Below the pieces are notes generated by a model. That model saw only the letters and a program-made list of their open reading frames with translations. It had not been told where the DNA came from and did no database searches. From Rhizobium sp. L1K21 (GTDB lineage Bacteria; Pseudomonadota; Alphaproteobacteria; Rhizobiales; Rhizobiaceae): DNA of 64,000 nucleotides. The DNA lies in NCBI RefSeq assembly GCF_024055895.1, contig NZ_JAMXLE010000001.1, positions 2,100,698-2,164,697 of the forward strand. The letters run 5' to 3'. Below, in pieces: positions 54,466 to 63,552 of the stretch (positions are counted from its first letter, which is position 1; every line of letters starts with the position of its first letter). The position numbers were made by a program, and so were the translations under genes.

Positions 54466-55446
54466 TCAATCGTCTCCGTGCGGGTGGTAGCAAGCAGCGC
54501 GATGATTTTCGTTTCCGTCGGTTTGGTCAAGCGGTGGAAAGGCGGTTTTGCACACATCTGTCCCTCTGGGACAGCGAGCAAAGAACGAACAGCCAGGCGG
54601 CGGATTGTAGGGGTCAGGCAGCTCTGTATTGGTATCTTCCGGGATCAGCGATTTGCGCCCCGGCACAGGCGCGGAATTCAACAGAAGATGCGTATAGGGA
54701 TGGCGCGGACGGGCGAAGACCTCCTTTGCCGGTCCGATTTCGACGATGCGGCCAAAATACATCACCGCCACTCTGTCACTGACGCTCTCGACCACTGAAA
54801 GATCGTGGCTGATGAAGATATAGGTCAGCCCGAACTCGTCCTTGAGCCGGTCGAGGATGTTTAGAACTTGCGCCTGGACCGAGACATCAAGCGCCGAGAC
54901 CGGCTCGTCCAGCACGATCATGTCCGGGTCTGCGGCAAGCGCACGAGCAATGCCGATACGCTGGGCCTGCCCGCCGGAAAACTCGTGCGGGTAGCGGTCC
55001 AGGAATTCAGGCGCGAGGTTGACCGCCTCCATCAGTTCTCTCAGCCGCTCTTCACGCTTTTGACCATCAAAGCCCCGCAAATGGATGAGCGGCGCTTCCA
55101 GAATGGTGCGGATCGTCTTGCGCGGGTTGAGGGAGGCCACAGGATCCTGGAAGACATATTGCACCTTGCGGGCGAGCTTGCGCGGATCGGCTTTGGCTTC
55201 GGCAACGAGATCGGTGCCATCAAACCTGATCGTGCCGCCAGTTGGCTTATCGAGCCCGACGATGAGCCGGGCAAGGGTTGACTTGCCGCAACCGGATTCG
55301 CCCACCACGCCCATCGTCTCGCCCTTCTTGACGTCGAGAGCGACGCCCTGGACGGCGTGAACCGCCGGCAGGCTTTTGCCGAACAGCGTTCGTCCGCCAC
55401 CGAAGCGGCGTTCAGCGTCGGTGATTTCCAGCAGAGCTTCAGGCAT
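54466..55446 (-). CDS. Peptide ABC transporter ATPase (DppF-like)
   Basis: A 326-residue oligopeptide/dipeptide ABC ATPase: Walker A GESGCGKST near 50, signature FSGGQAQRIGIARALA near 158 and Walker B MIVLDEPVSALD near 178-189. The C-terminal extension of the peptide-importer type (GCSFFARCPRGTDVC) is present, with cysteines that may hold an Fe-S cluster. It overlaps the preceding gene by eight bases. Confidence 0.93.
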   Translation of the reverse strand: MPEALLEITDAERRFGGGRTLFGKSLPAVHAVQGVALDVKKGETMGVVGESGCGKSTLARLIVGLDKPTGGTIRFDGTDLVAEAKADPRKLARKVQYVFQDPVASLNPRKTIRTILEAPLIHLRGFDGQKREERLRELMEAVNLAPEFLDRYPHEFSGGQAQRIGIARALAADPDMIVLDEPVSALDVSVQAQVLNILDRLKDEFGLTYIFISHDLSVVESVSDRVAVMYFGRIVEIGPAKEVFARPRHPYTHLLLNSAPVPGRKSLIPEDTNTELPDPYNPPPGCSFFARCPRGTDVCKTAFPPLDQTDGNENHRAACYHPHGDD

Positions 55447-57376
55447 CGATTGGCTCCTTCGTCTCCGGATAGAGGCAGCGCACCGCCCGTCCCTCACTCA
55501 TTTCGGCAAGAGGAATTTCGCCGCTTCGACAGTCGGGCTGTGCCTTGGGACAGCGGGCAGCGAATGCGCAGCCTTCCGGCAGGTTGTTGACCACCGGCGG
55601 GCGGCCTTCGATGGCATCGAGACGCCGCCCCGGCTCGCCCAGTACCGGCACACAGGCAATCAGCCGCGATGTGTAAGGATGGGCGGGCGCAGACAGGATT
55701 TCATCGGTCGTGCCGGTTTCAACGATTTTGCCTGCATACATGACCGCCACGCGATCACAGATGGCAGAGACGACACCAAAATCGTGGGTGATGAAGAGGA
55801 TCGCGACATTGTGCTCCTTGCGCAGCGTCGCCAGCAGCGAGAGCACCTGCGCCTGCACCGTCACATCAAGCGCGGTTGTCGGTTCGTCGGCGATGATCAT
55901 GCGGGCATCATTGGCGAGCGCCATGGCTATGCACACGCGCTGGCGCATGCCGCCGGAAAGCTCGTGCGGATAGGCTTTCAGCCGCTCTGCCGGATTGGGA
56001 ATGCGAACCATGGCCAACAGGTCTGCCGCTTTCTTCTGCGCATCGGCAGAAGAAAGCGGCTGGTGGGCCTGGATGGCTTCCACCAGCTGGTCCCCAACTG
56101 TGAAAAGCGGATGGAGGGTTGAAAGCGGATCCTGGAAAACGTGGCTCACGACAGAGCCGCGCAATTGCCGCACCTGTTCATCCGTCATGGAAAACAGATC
56201 GTCCCCTTCCAAAAGCGCGACGCCATCGACGATGCGGCCCGGCGGGGTCGGCACAAGTCCCATGATCGACATAGCGGTGACCGATTTTCCAGAACCGGAT
56301 TCGCCCACAAGCCCCAGACATTCGCCCTGCTTCAATTTCAGGTCGACGCCGCCGACGGCCTTATAGATATCGCCGCCGACATGGAACTCGGTTTTCAGCC
56401 CCTGCATGTCCAGTGTGGTTCCAGTCTTCGGGCGAACATCCGGCACATTGGTGCGGGTGACGGCCGTTCGGGCAACGGGACGCGACAACGCGCCCGATTT
56501 CAGCCGCGGATCAAGCACGTCGCGTACGCCGTCGCCCAAGAGATTGATGCTCATGACAAGGACAAAGATCATCAGACCCGGTACGATCGAAACATGCGGT
56601 GCCGTAAAGAGAATCTTGCGCCCGTCACCCAGCATGGAGCCCAGATCAGCCTGCGGCGGCTGCGCGCCAAGCCCCAGGAATGAAAGACCTGCGGTTTCGA
56701 GGATCATCCAGCCGATGGTGGTCGACATGGTGATGATGATGACGGGCAGTACGTTCGGCAAAATCTCCATGAAGAGGATCTGCGCATTGGACTTGCCGGA
56801 CAGGCGGGCCGCATCGACAAATTCGCGGCGGGAAAGCCCGACCGTGATGCCGCGAATATTGCGTGCGAAAAACGGGATATTGACCACGGCGATGGCATAA
56901 AGCGCATTCAGAAGCCCTGGGCCCAATGCTGCGACAATTGCAAGCGCCAGCAGGATATAGGGAAAGGCCATGATCATATCGATGCCGCGCATCATCAGAT
57001 TATCCACGCGACCACCCGCATAACCGGCAACGAGACCGATAAGCGAACCGAAGAAGGCGGCGATCAGCGTGGCGGAAATGCCCACTGCGAGGCTGACGCG
57101 CGTTCCCCATATGAGGCGTGAGAGAATGTCGCGGCCAAGCGCGTCCGTACCGAGAAGATGGCCCTCGGCAAAGAGCGGCTGCAGGCGGTTTGCCGGTGCT
57201 GTGACATCCGGATTGGGCAAGGGCAAGAGAGGTGCTGCCAGGGCCAGGAGAATAACCAGGCACAAGACGACCAGGCCACCGGCGGCCAGCGTGTTGTTCA
57301 TCAGCAGGCGGACGGCGCTCGGGCGTCCGCGCTTTTTCTTCTTTTCCGGCGCTGTGCCGGCAGTCACCTCAGCCAT
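55439..57376 (-). CDS. Fused peptide ABC permease-ATPase (DppC-DppD fusion)
   Basis: A 645-residue protein joining two parts that are usually separate. Residues about 1-305 are a DppC-type permease with six spans and the EAA loop near 185-215 (REFVDAARLSGKSNAQILFM). Residues about 325-645 are a DppD-type ATPase with Walker A GESGSGKSV near 362, signature LSGGMRQRV and Walker B MIIADEPTTALDV, plus the peptide-type cysteine tail (GCAFAARCP). A linker of about 20 residues connects them. The frame is continuous. Such permease-ATPase fusions occur in some alphaproteobacteria. Start overlaps the DppB stop (TGATG). Confidence 0.92.
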   Translation of the reverse strand: MAEVTAGTAPEKKKKRGRPSAVRLLMNNTLAAGGLVVLCLVILLALAAPLLPLPNPDVTAPANRLQPLFAEGHLLGTDALGRDILSRLIWGTRVSLAVGISATLIAAFFGSLIGLVAGYAGGRVDNLMMRGIDMIMAFPYILLALAIVAALGPGLLNALYAIAVVNIPFFARNIRGITVGLSRREFVDAARLSGKSNAQILFMEILPNVLPVIIITMSTTIGWMILETAGLSFLGLGAQPPQADLGSMLGDGRKILFTAPHVSIVPGLMIFVLVMSINLLGDGVRDVLDPRLKSGALSRPVARTAVTRTNVPDVRPKTGTTLDMQGLKTEFHVGGDIYKAVGGVDLKLKQGECLGLVGESGSGKSVTAMSIMGLVPTPPGRIVDGVALLEGDDLFSMTDEQVRQLRGSVVSHVFQDPLSTLHPLFTVGDQLVEAIQAHQPLSSADAQKKAADLLAMVRIPNPAERLKAYPHELSGGMRQRVCIAMALANDARMIIADEPTTALDVTVQAQVLSLLATLRKEHNVAILFITHDFGVVSAICDRVAVMYAGKIVETGTTDEILSAPAHPYTSRLIACVPVLGEPGRRLDAIEGRPPVVNNLPEGCAFAARCPKAQPDCRSGEIPLAEMSEGRAVRCLYPETKEPIDA

Positions 57377-58320
57377 CAGCGCAACCTCGGGTCCAGAATG
57401 GTTTGAACGACATCAACGATCAGGTTGAAGAGCACATAGGCTGTAGCAACAACCAGAACGCCGCCCTGCACCAGCAGGATATCGCGTGTTGAAATTGCCT
57501 TTACGAGCATGGAGCCGATGCCTGGCCACTGAAAGACCGTTTCGATGTAAACGGCGCCACCCAACACGAAGCCCGCCTGAATGCCGATCACGGGTACCAC
57601 GCTGACAAGGGCCGCCTTGAAGGCATGTTTATAGATCACCCGACGCTCGCTGATGCCTTTGGCGCGGGCGGTGCGGATGTAATCCTGCCGCAGGACCTCA
57701 AGCATGGATGTGCGGGTGAGACGGGCAATCACCCCGGTTGCGACAACGGCCAGCGTCAATGCCGGCAATGTCAGGTGGGCGAGAAGATCGGGCAAGTCGC
57801 CGCCGCCATAAATCGCCCACATGCCGCTTGGCGGAAACAACTTTATCTTCACGGCAAAAACCAGGATCAGCAAAAGCCCGAGCCAGAAGGACGGCGTGGA
57901 AATGCCGATGAGAACGATGAACGTAATCACCTTGTCGGCCCAGCCATATTGGCGCACAGCCGAGACGATACCGGCCAGAAGGCCGAAGATGGAACAGAGA
58001 AGAAGCGCAGGCCCGGCCAGAATGAGGGTTGCGGAGAAACGCTCCAGCACCTCGTCAATCACCGGACGGTTCAGCGTGTAGGAACGGCCGAAATCGCCGT
58101 GGAACATGTTGCCGAGCCAGATGAAATATTGCTGCACCATGGGCTTGTCGAGGCCAAGGTCGCGGTTCAGCTTCTCGACATTTTCAGGTGTTGCAAAGGA
58201 CCCGAGAATGGCCAGAGCAGGATCGCCGGGGATCATCGCCATGATGACGAAGACGATGATGGAGAGCCCGAATATCACGGGAATGGCCGCAAGCAGGCGT
58301 TTGGCAATATAAGCGCCCAT
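57376..58320 (-). CDS. Peptide ABC permease (DppB-like)
   Basis: A 314-residue integral membrane subunit with six spans, N-terminal MGAYIAKRLLAAIPVIFGLS typical of DppB/OppB and an EAA loop near 205-230 (RQDYIRTARAKGISERRVI). It forms the channel with the fused permease. It follows the binding-protein gene after 140 bases. Confidence 0.93.
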   Translation of the reverse strand: MGAYIAKRLLAAIPVIFGLSIIVFVIMAMIPGDPALAILGSFATPENVEKLNRDLGLDKPMVQQYFIWLGNMFHGDFGRSYTLNRPVIDEVLERFSATLILAGPALLLCSIFGLLAGIVSAVRQYGWADKVITFIVLIGISTPSFWLGLLLILVFAVKIKLFPPSGMWAIYGGGDLPDLLAHLTLPALTLAVVATGVIARLTRTSMLEVLRQDYIRTARAKGISERRVIYKHAFKAALVSVVPVIGIQAGFVLGGAVYIETVFQWPGIGSMLVKAISTRDILLVQGGVLVVATAYVLFNLIVDVVQTILDPRLR

Positions 58321-58406
58321 TGTCTGGCTCCAGTTATGGTTTCGCTGTTCAATCCGGTGGTGCTGTCCTGCACCACGTTCCGGTCTGTCGGATCCGTGAA
58401 TGACGC

Positions 58407-58452
58407 CGGTCTATTTTGTCATTCCCCTCCCCCTTTCAGAGGGAGAGGATTT
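58407..58452 (-). promoter_or_regulatory. Possible mRNA-stabilising hairpin between binding-protein and permease genes
   Basis: CTCCCCCT and AGGGGGAG-like arms around TCTGAA can pair near 58427-58446. No T-run follows on the minus strand. In peptide importer operons such hairpins often raise the level of the upstream binding-protein mRNA. Weak evidence. Confidence 0.35.
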
Positions 58453-58460
58453 TTTGGCCA

Positions 58461-60017
58461 TTACGGCTTGGAGACCTTCTGCAGCATCAGGAAGAAGGAC
58501 GGTTGCAGCTTGAAGTTTTCAACGGCTGCACTTGTGACCGCATTCTGCTTCCAGTTGGCGACGAAGACCCAGGGCGCATCGTCATGAACGATCTGCTGCA
58601 TTTCCTTGTAGAGCTTGGCGCGCTCGGCCTGATCGGTCGACTGGCGGGCCTTTTCCAGAAGTTCGTCCACCTTCGGGTTGGAATAGTAGCCCGAGTTGAA
58701 GCCGCCCTTATCCGGGAATGCTTCACTGCGCAGCGCCAGGAAGGGCAGCGTGTCGGGGTCGTTGGTCATCCAGGCCATTTCGGCCATGTCTGCCTTGCCC
58801 TCAAGACCGGGGTTCACCTTGCCGAGGAACGTGTTCCACTCGTAGGTTTCGATCTTGACCTTCATGCCAACGGCTTCAAGGTCGGCCTGAATGGCTGTCC
58901 CCATGGCCGTCGGGTTCAGCATGCCGGAGCCACCGTCGGTGACATAGAAAGTCACTTCAGACCCGTCATAACCGGCTTCCTTGAGCATGGCCTTGGCCTT
59001 TTCCGGGTCATACGGATAGGGCTCCAGCGAATCGTCATGCGCCCAGGCAAAGGCCGGCGGTGTGGGGCCTGCGGCAACATCTGCGGTGCCTTGAAGAACG
59101 TTTTCAACCAGCGCCTGCTTGTTGATCGCATAGTTGGCGGCCTGGCGGATTTCCTTGTTGGCGAAGGGACCGTCCTTGGTATTGAGGATCAGGAACCAAA
59201 GGTGCGGACCGGCCTGTTCGTAGACCTTGAAGCTTGCATCGTCGCGGAACTGGGCAAGGTTATCCGGCGGCACTTCCACCATTACATCAAGCCCACCGGC
59301 CAGCATTTCAGCCACGCGCGTGTTGGCATCGGTGATCGGACGGTAGACGACGGCCTCAAGCGGCGGCGCGCCATCCCAATAATCGGGGTTCTTTTCCACC
59401 ACGACCTTTTCGTTCGATGCCCATTCGACGAATTTGAAGGCACCGGTGCCGCTTGGATGGCGGCCGACATCCTTGCCATATTCCTTCACAGCCTCAGGGG
59501 AGATCAGGAGACCGGTTGGATAGGCAAGGTTTGACAGGAACGGCGCATAGGGTGCCGAAAGATCGAACTCGACGGTCATATCGTCGATTACCTTCACCTC
59601 GGACACCGTGGAGAAGAAGAAGGCCAGCGGGAACGGACCGGTGTCATGATAGGGATGATCTTCCTTGAGCATCCGGTCGAAATTGAATTTCACCGCTTCG
59701 GCATTGAACGGTGTGCCGTCGTGAAATGTCACGCCTTCACGCAGTTTGAACGTGTAGACCTTGCCATCGTCCGAAATGGTCCAACTGGTGGCCAGTGACG
59801 GCTCAACCTCAAGGGTTCCGTCCTTGTAGCGCACCAGGCCATCATAGAGATTGACCAGGATGCGGAAGTCGTTGACTGCCGTATCTGCTGCCGGGTCAAG
59901 CGACTTCGGCTCGGCGATCTGACCGACGATCAACACATTCGGTGGTGTTTGCGAAAAACTTGGCGATGCAAATAGCAACGACGCCGCAGCAAGCGCTGCG
60001 GTCAGTAGCGTTTTCAT
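58461..60017 (-). CDS. Family 5 periplasmic substrate-binding protein
   Basis: A 518-residue DppA/OppA-type binding protein: signal peptide MKTLLTAALAAASLLFASPS with cleavage after SFSQ, then the SBP_bac_5 signature EPKSLDPAADTAVNDFRILV near 38-57. GAGGGAGAACG before ATG 60017 fixes the start. It determines what the importer takes in; the sequence does not reveal the ligand. It is first in the operon, as is usual when binding protein is needed in excess. Confidence 0.92.
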   Translation of the reverse strand: MKTLLTAALAAASLLFASPSFSQTPPNVLIVGQIAEPKSLDPAADTAVNDFRILVNLYDGLVRYKDGTLEVEPSLATSWTISDDGKVYTFKLREGVTFHDGTPFNAEAVKFNFDRMLKEDHPYHDTGPFPLAFFFSTVSEVKVIDDMTVEFDLSAPYAPFLSNLAYPTGLLISPEAVKEYGKDVGRHPSGTGAFKFVEWASNEKVVVEKNPDYWDGAPPLEAVVYRPITDANTRVAEMLAGGLDVMVEVPPDNLAQFRDDASFKVYEQAGPHLWFLILNTKDGPFANKEIRQAANYAINKQALVENVLQGTADVAAGPTPPAFAWAHDDSLEPYPYDPEKAKAMLKEAGYDGSEVTFYVTDGGSGMLNPTAMGTAIQADLEAVGMKVKIETYEWNTFLGKVNPGLEGKADMAEMAWMTNDPDTLPFLALRSEAFPDKGGFNSGYYSNPKVDELLEKARQSTDQAERAKLYKEMQQIVHDDAPWVFVANWKQNAVTSAAVENFKLQPSFFLMLQKVSKP

Positions 60018-60075
60018 AGCGTTCTCCCTCTTTGTCATTGGCCAATTAGTCCTCAAATTTTCCGCCGTGACAAGT

Positions 60076-60109
60076 ATTTATTATAATAAATTCATCAAAC
60101 CCGTTTGAT
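60076..60109. promoter_or_regulatory. Double palindrome, probable operator of the divergent importer/amidohydrolase genes
   Basis: ATTTATTATAATAAAT (60076-60091) is a perfect 16-base palindrome. ATCAAAC (60094-60100) and GTTTGAT (60103-60109) form a second, two bases apart. Both lie in the 143-base gap between the binding-protein gene and the M20 gene. The FadR-type protein encoded at 53688-54458 is the natural candidate to bind one of them. Confidence 0.6.
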
Positions 60110-60160
60110 TGCTTATAATTTATGCATAAAAATAGGATTTAACCAAAAAGGGAGCGCCAC

Positions 60161-61411
60161 ATGCCCAAGCCTGAAGCCAAGATCAATTCCGGTCGTTTGA
60201 AGGCGCTGCTCGGCGGGATCAACACATTCGGGCTCAATGCAGAAACGGGCGGGTTCAACCGGGTTGGTTTTTCCGATGCAGACATGGCTGTCAGGCAATG
60301 GTTTTGCGATCAGATGCGCGCTGACGGGCTGGATGTGTCGATGGATTCGGTCGGCAACCTGTTCGGGCGAATGGGGCCTCAAGGTGGGCCCTGCATCATG
60401 GCGGGATCGCATCTCGACACGGTGCCTGAGGGCGGCGCATTTGACGGCGCACTGGGGGCTGCTGTTGCACTGGAATGTGCCCGGTCAATCCGCGATGCGG
60501 GGATGAATCTAAAAACGCCGCTGGTCGTTGCGGCGACCTCTGAGGAGGAAGGCCGGTTCGGCGGCATGCTGGGGTCGCAGGCAATCAGCGGGCAGATTGC
60601 CGATGGCTGGCTGGAAAGCGCCGCTGACGCAGATGGGGTGCTTCTCAGCGATGCCATGCGCGCCCAAGGTTTCGAGCCGTCATGTGCCGGCGAAGCGGCA
60701 TGGAAGCCCGGCAGTATCAAGGCTTTCCTTGAACTCCATATCGAGCAAGGCCCCGTGTTGGAGGGCGAAAAGCTGGCGGTCGGCGTGGTTGAGGGCATTT
60801 CCGGCATTCTGGTGCTTGGCGTGCGCTTTGAGGGCATTGCCAACCATTCCGGCACCACGCCGATGAACATGCGGGCCGATGCCTTTGTTGGCCTTGCCGA
60901 GGTTGGCAGCTCGATTGCGGGGATTATCGAGCGCGCCGGTACAGAGCAATCGCGTGTGACAGTTGGAAAAGTCGAACTCTCGCCGAATTTTCCCCATACG
61001 ATCGCCGGCAGTTCCGAGTTTACCATCATCATCCGCGACACATCGGAAAGCGTGATGAAAAGCCTGCGGCGGGAAATCGAGACCAGCATCGCCAGCGCGG
61101 CCGCTCATAACAACCTGAAGGTGAAAATCGAGGCGCGCAGTTTTTTGCCGCCGCAGACGCTTGATCTGAATATCCGTGAGGCCTTTCTGGCGGAGGCTGA
61201 GGCGTTGGGACTGTCGCACCGGGTCATGCCGTCGGGTGCGGGACACGATGCCCAGACCATGCAGGCTTTCTGCCCTGCCGGCCTGATTTTCGTTCCAAGC
61301 CGCAACGGCGTCAGCCACGCGCCGCAGGAATGGACCGACTGGGCCGATATCGAAAAGGGCGCTCAATTGATGCTGAACACCATTGTGCGGCTCGCGGGTG
61401 CCTCAGACTAA
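60161..61411 (+). CDS. M20-family N-carbamoylase/amidohydrolase (hydantoinase-carbamoylase type)
   Basis: A 416-residue di-metal amidohydrolase of the AmaB/HyuC-AllC group. Metal-site motifs are GSHLDTVPEGGAFDG near 82-96, the Glu pair TSEEEGRFGG near 127-136, HIEQGP near 193-198 and late His in SGAGHDAQTM near 361-370; the dimerisation segment NHSGTTPMNMRADA near 231-244 carries substrate-binding residues. Such enzymes remove carbamoyl, formyl or ureido groups from amino acids. The family lacks the classical peptidase role. GGGAGCGCC before ATG 60161 is good. Confidence 0.9.
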   Translation: MPKPEAKINSGRLKALLGGINTFGLNAETGGFNRVGFSDADMAVRQWFCDQMRADGLDVSMDSVGNLFGRMGPQGGPCIMAGSHLDTVPEGGAFDGALGAAVALECARSIRDAGMNLKTPLVVAATSEEEGRFGGMLGSQAISGQIADGWLESAADADGVLLSDAMRAQGFEPSCAGEAAWKPGSIKAFLELHIEQGPVLEGEKLAVGVVEGISGILVLGVRFEGIANHSGTTPMNMRADAFVGLAEVGSSIAGIIERAGTEQSRVTVGKVELSPNFPHTIAGSSEFTIIIRDTSESVMKSLRREIETSIASAAAHNNLKVKIEARSFLPPQTLDLNIREAFLAEAEALGLSHRVMPSGAGHDAQTMQAFCPAGLIFVPSRNGVSHAPQEWTDWADIEKGAQLMLNTIVRLAGASD

Positions 61412-61431
61412 AATCGAGACAGGAGCAGGCC

Positions 61432-62376
61432 ATGTGCAGCATCTGCAACTACACGATCCACGCGGCACAGCACCATTTCGGCTGGGACAACAGTCTGGAG
61501 CCGGCTGAAACGGTCGCGCCAGGCTCGACCGTTCTGTTCAAATGTCAGGATGCGTCAGCGGGTCAGATCACGCGCACAAGCACGGTCGAAGACATCGCGA
61601 AGATGGACCCGGCCAAGGCCAATCCGGTGAATGGACCGATTTATGTTGCCGATGCCGAGCCGGGTGATGCGCTGAAGATCACCATTGAAAGTTTTGCCCC
61701 GTCCGTGTTCGGCTGGACAGCGAATATTCCGGGCTTCGGTCTGCTGGCGGATCAGTTTCCCGACACTGCACTGCATATATGGAACTATGATTCTGTGGGC
61801 TTGAGACCAGCGCTTTATGGCCAGCACGCACAGGTGCCGCTGAAGCCCTTTGCCGGCACGATCGGCAATGCGCCGGCAGAGCGCGGCAAACATTCGATCA
61901 TCCCGCCACGCCGGGTGGGCGGCAACATGGATATTCGCGATCTCGCCGCCGGTTCGGTTCTCTATCTGCCCGTTGAAGTTTCCGGCGCGCTGCTTTCAGT
62001 CGGCGACACCCATGCGGCGCAAGGGGATGGCGAGGTCTGCGGAACGGCGATTGAAAGCCCGATGGATGCGGTGATGACGATTGACCTCATCAAGGGCGCA
62101 AACCTGAAGATGCCGCGCTTTTCGACGCCTGGCCCGGTCACCAACCATCTGGACAGCAAGGGTTACGAGGTGACAACCGGCATCGGCCCTGACCTGATGG
62201 CGGCAGCGCGGGATGCGGTTTCAGGGATGGTGGACCTCATATCGGCTCAGCACGGGGTCTCTGCCGTCGACGCCTATATGCTGGCGTCTGTGTGTGGCGA
62301 TTTGCGGATCAGCGAAATCGTCGACGCGCCGAACTGGGTTATTTCCTTTTACTTTCCGCGCGTCGTCTTTGATTGA
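61432..62376 (+). CDS. Acetamidase/formamidase family protein
   Basis: A 314-residue FmdA/AmdA-type amidase. The conserved HHFGWDNSLEP near 14-24, the central GGNMDIRDL near 164-172 and GDTHAAQGDGEVCG near 193-206 are the family core that binds zinc and the amide. It hydrolyses formamide or acetamide-like small amides to ammonia and acid. AGGAGCAGGCC before ATG 61432 fixes the start, 20 bases after the M20 gene, so both are co-transcribed. Confidence 0.92.
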   Translation: MCSICNYTIHAAQHHFGWDNSLEPAETVAPGSTVLFKCQDASAGQITRTSTVEDIAKMDPAKANPVNGPIYVADAEPGDALKITIESFAPSVFGWTANIPGFGLLADQFPDTALHIWNYDSVGLRPALYGQHAQVPLKPFAGTIGNAPAERGKHSIIPPRRVGGNMDIRDLAAGSVLYLPVEVSGALLSVGDTHAAQGDGEVCGTAIESPMDAVMTIDLIKGANLKMPRFSTPGPVTNHLDSKGYEVTTGIGPDLMAAARDAVSGMVDLISAQHGVSAVDAYMLASVCGDLRISEIVDAPNWVISFYFPRVVFD

Positions 62377-62379
62377 AAT

Positions 62380-63552
62380 CTATGACTGCGAGCCAAGCTC
62401 CCGGCTCTTGACATCCGCCTTCAGCTCCTGCTCCGCCTCGCTGGTTTTCTGGCGTGTGAAGCCCGCAATGCCTTCCGTGGTCGGCTCGTAATCCTTGGAT
62501 ATTTCAACCTTGCTGGCCACATAGACCGTGATCAGCTCGGCCAGCGAACGCAGCGCATGCATGTGGATGCGTTCATAGCCGTGGGACGCGTCCACGCCGA
62601 AGGTAATCAATGCTGTGCGCACATCTGCGCCGGCTTCGATAGCGCTTGCCGAATCGGACCGGTAGTAACGGAAAATATCCTTCTGGTAGCGGATATCGTT
62701 TTCCTTACAGAGTTCCACAAGCTTCTTCGTCAGGTGATAATCGAAGGGACCGGTCTGGTCCGCCATGGCGACCGTGACGCCGAATTCTGCGGAATTTTGG
62801 CCAGGTGCCGAGGTGCCATTGTCAACGGAGACCATGGAAGCGACTTCGGGTGTCAGCACCGAAGATGCCCCAACGCCCACTTCTTCTGCAATGGTGAAGA
62901 GGAAATGGATGTCGACCGGCGTGCGGATATTATTGTCCTGCATGGCCTTCAAGGCTGCAAGCGCCACTGCGACGCCGGCCTTGTTGTCCAGGTGTCGCGA
63001 AACGATAAAGCCGTTGTCGATGAATTCGGGGGCCGGATCGATGGCAACGATATCGCCAATTTCAATATCCAGGCGCTCAAGATCTTCGGCATCACGGGCC
63101 AGCGCGTCCACTCGCAACTCCACGAACTCCCAGCCTACAGGCAGGGTGTCCACTTCGTCATTATAGGTGTGGCCGGACGCCTTGAGCGGCAGGATGGTGC
63201 CGCGATAGGAGCCACGGTCGGTGAAGATGGTTGCGCGCGCACCTTCTGCAAATCTGGCAGACCAGTTGCCAATCGGCACGACGGCAAGTCGCCCGTTTGA
63301 TTTCAGATATTTGACCTGCGCACCGAGTGTATCGAGATGGGTGACGATGGCGCGCGCACCCTTGCGGCGCGACCCCTGGCGCACGGCGCGAATGGCACCG
63401 CGCCGGGTCAGCTCCGCATCGAGACCCAGACGCTTTAATTCTTCCGTGACGAAACGAACAATCGTATCGGTGTAACCTGTCGGACTATGAATGGCCAAAA
63501 GCTGAGCCAAAATCGACTGCAGATAATCCGTATCAATTGTAAGCCGCGTCAT
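62380..63552 (-). CDS. M42-type peptidase of the NAGGN osmoprotectant locus
   Basis: A 390-residue dinuclear aminopeptidase-fold protein of the trio_M42_hydro group that accompanies N-acetylglutaminylglutamine amide synthesis. Metal residues are in VTHLDTLGAQV (near 70-80), SRHLDNKAGVAVAL (near 185-198), IAEEVGVGAS (near 220-229) and GVDASHGYERIH (near 337-348). It may turn over the dipeptide. Its ATG overlaps the stop of the upstream ATP-grasp gene as ATGA. Convergent with the amidase, four bases apart. Confidence 0.88.
   Translation of the reverse strand: MTRLTIDTDYLQSILAQLLAIHSPTGYTDTIVRFVTEELKRLGLDAELTRRGAIRAVRQGSRRKGARAIVTHLDTLGAQVKYLKSNGRLAVVPIGNWSARFAEGARATIFTDRGSYRGTILPLKASGHTYNDEVDTLPVGWEFVELRVDALARDAEDLERLDIEIGDIVAIDPAPEFIDNGFIVSRHLDNKAGVAVALAALKAMQDNNIRTPVDIHFLFTIAEEVGVGASSVLTPEVASMVSVDNGTSAPGQNSAEFGVTVAMADQTGPFDYHLTKKLVELCKENDIRYQKDIFRYYRSDSASAIEAGADVRTALITFGVDASHGYERIHMHALRSLAELITVYVASKVEISKDYEPTTEGIAGFTRQKTSEAEQELKADVKSRELGSQS

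Noticed and set aside
58416-59534. 372-codon plus-strand open frame
   Set aside because: Antisense to the binding-protein gene; no recognisable protein features.
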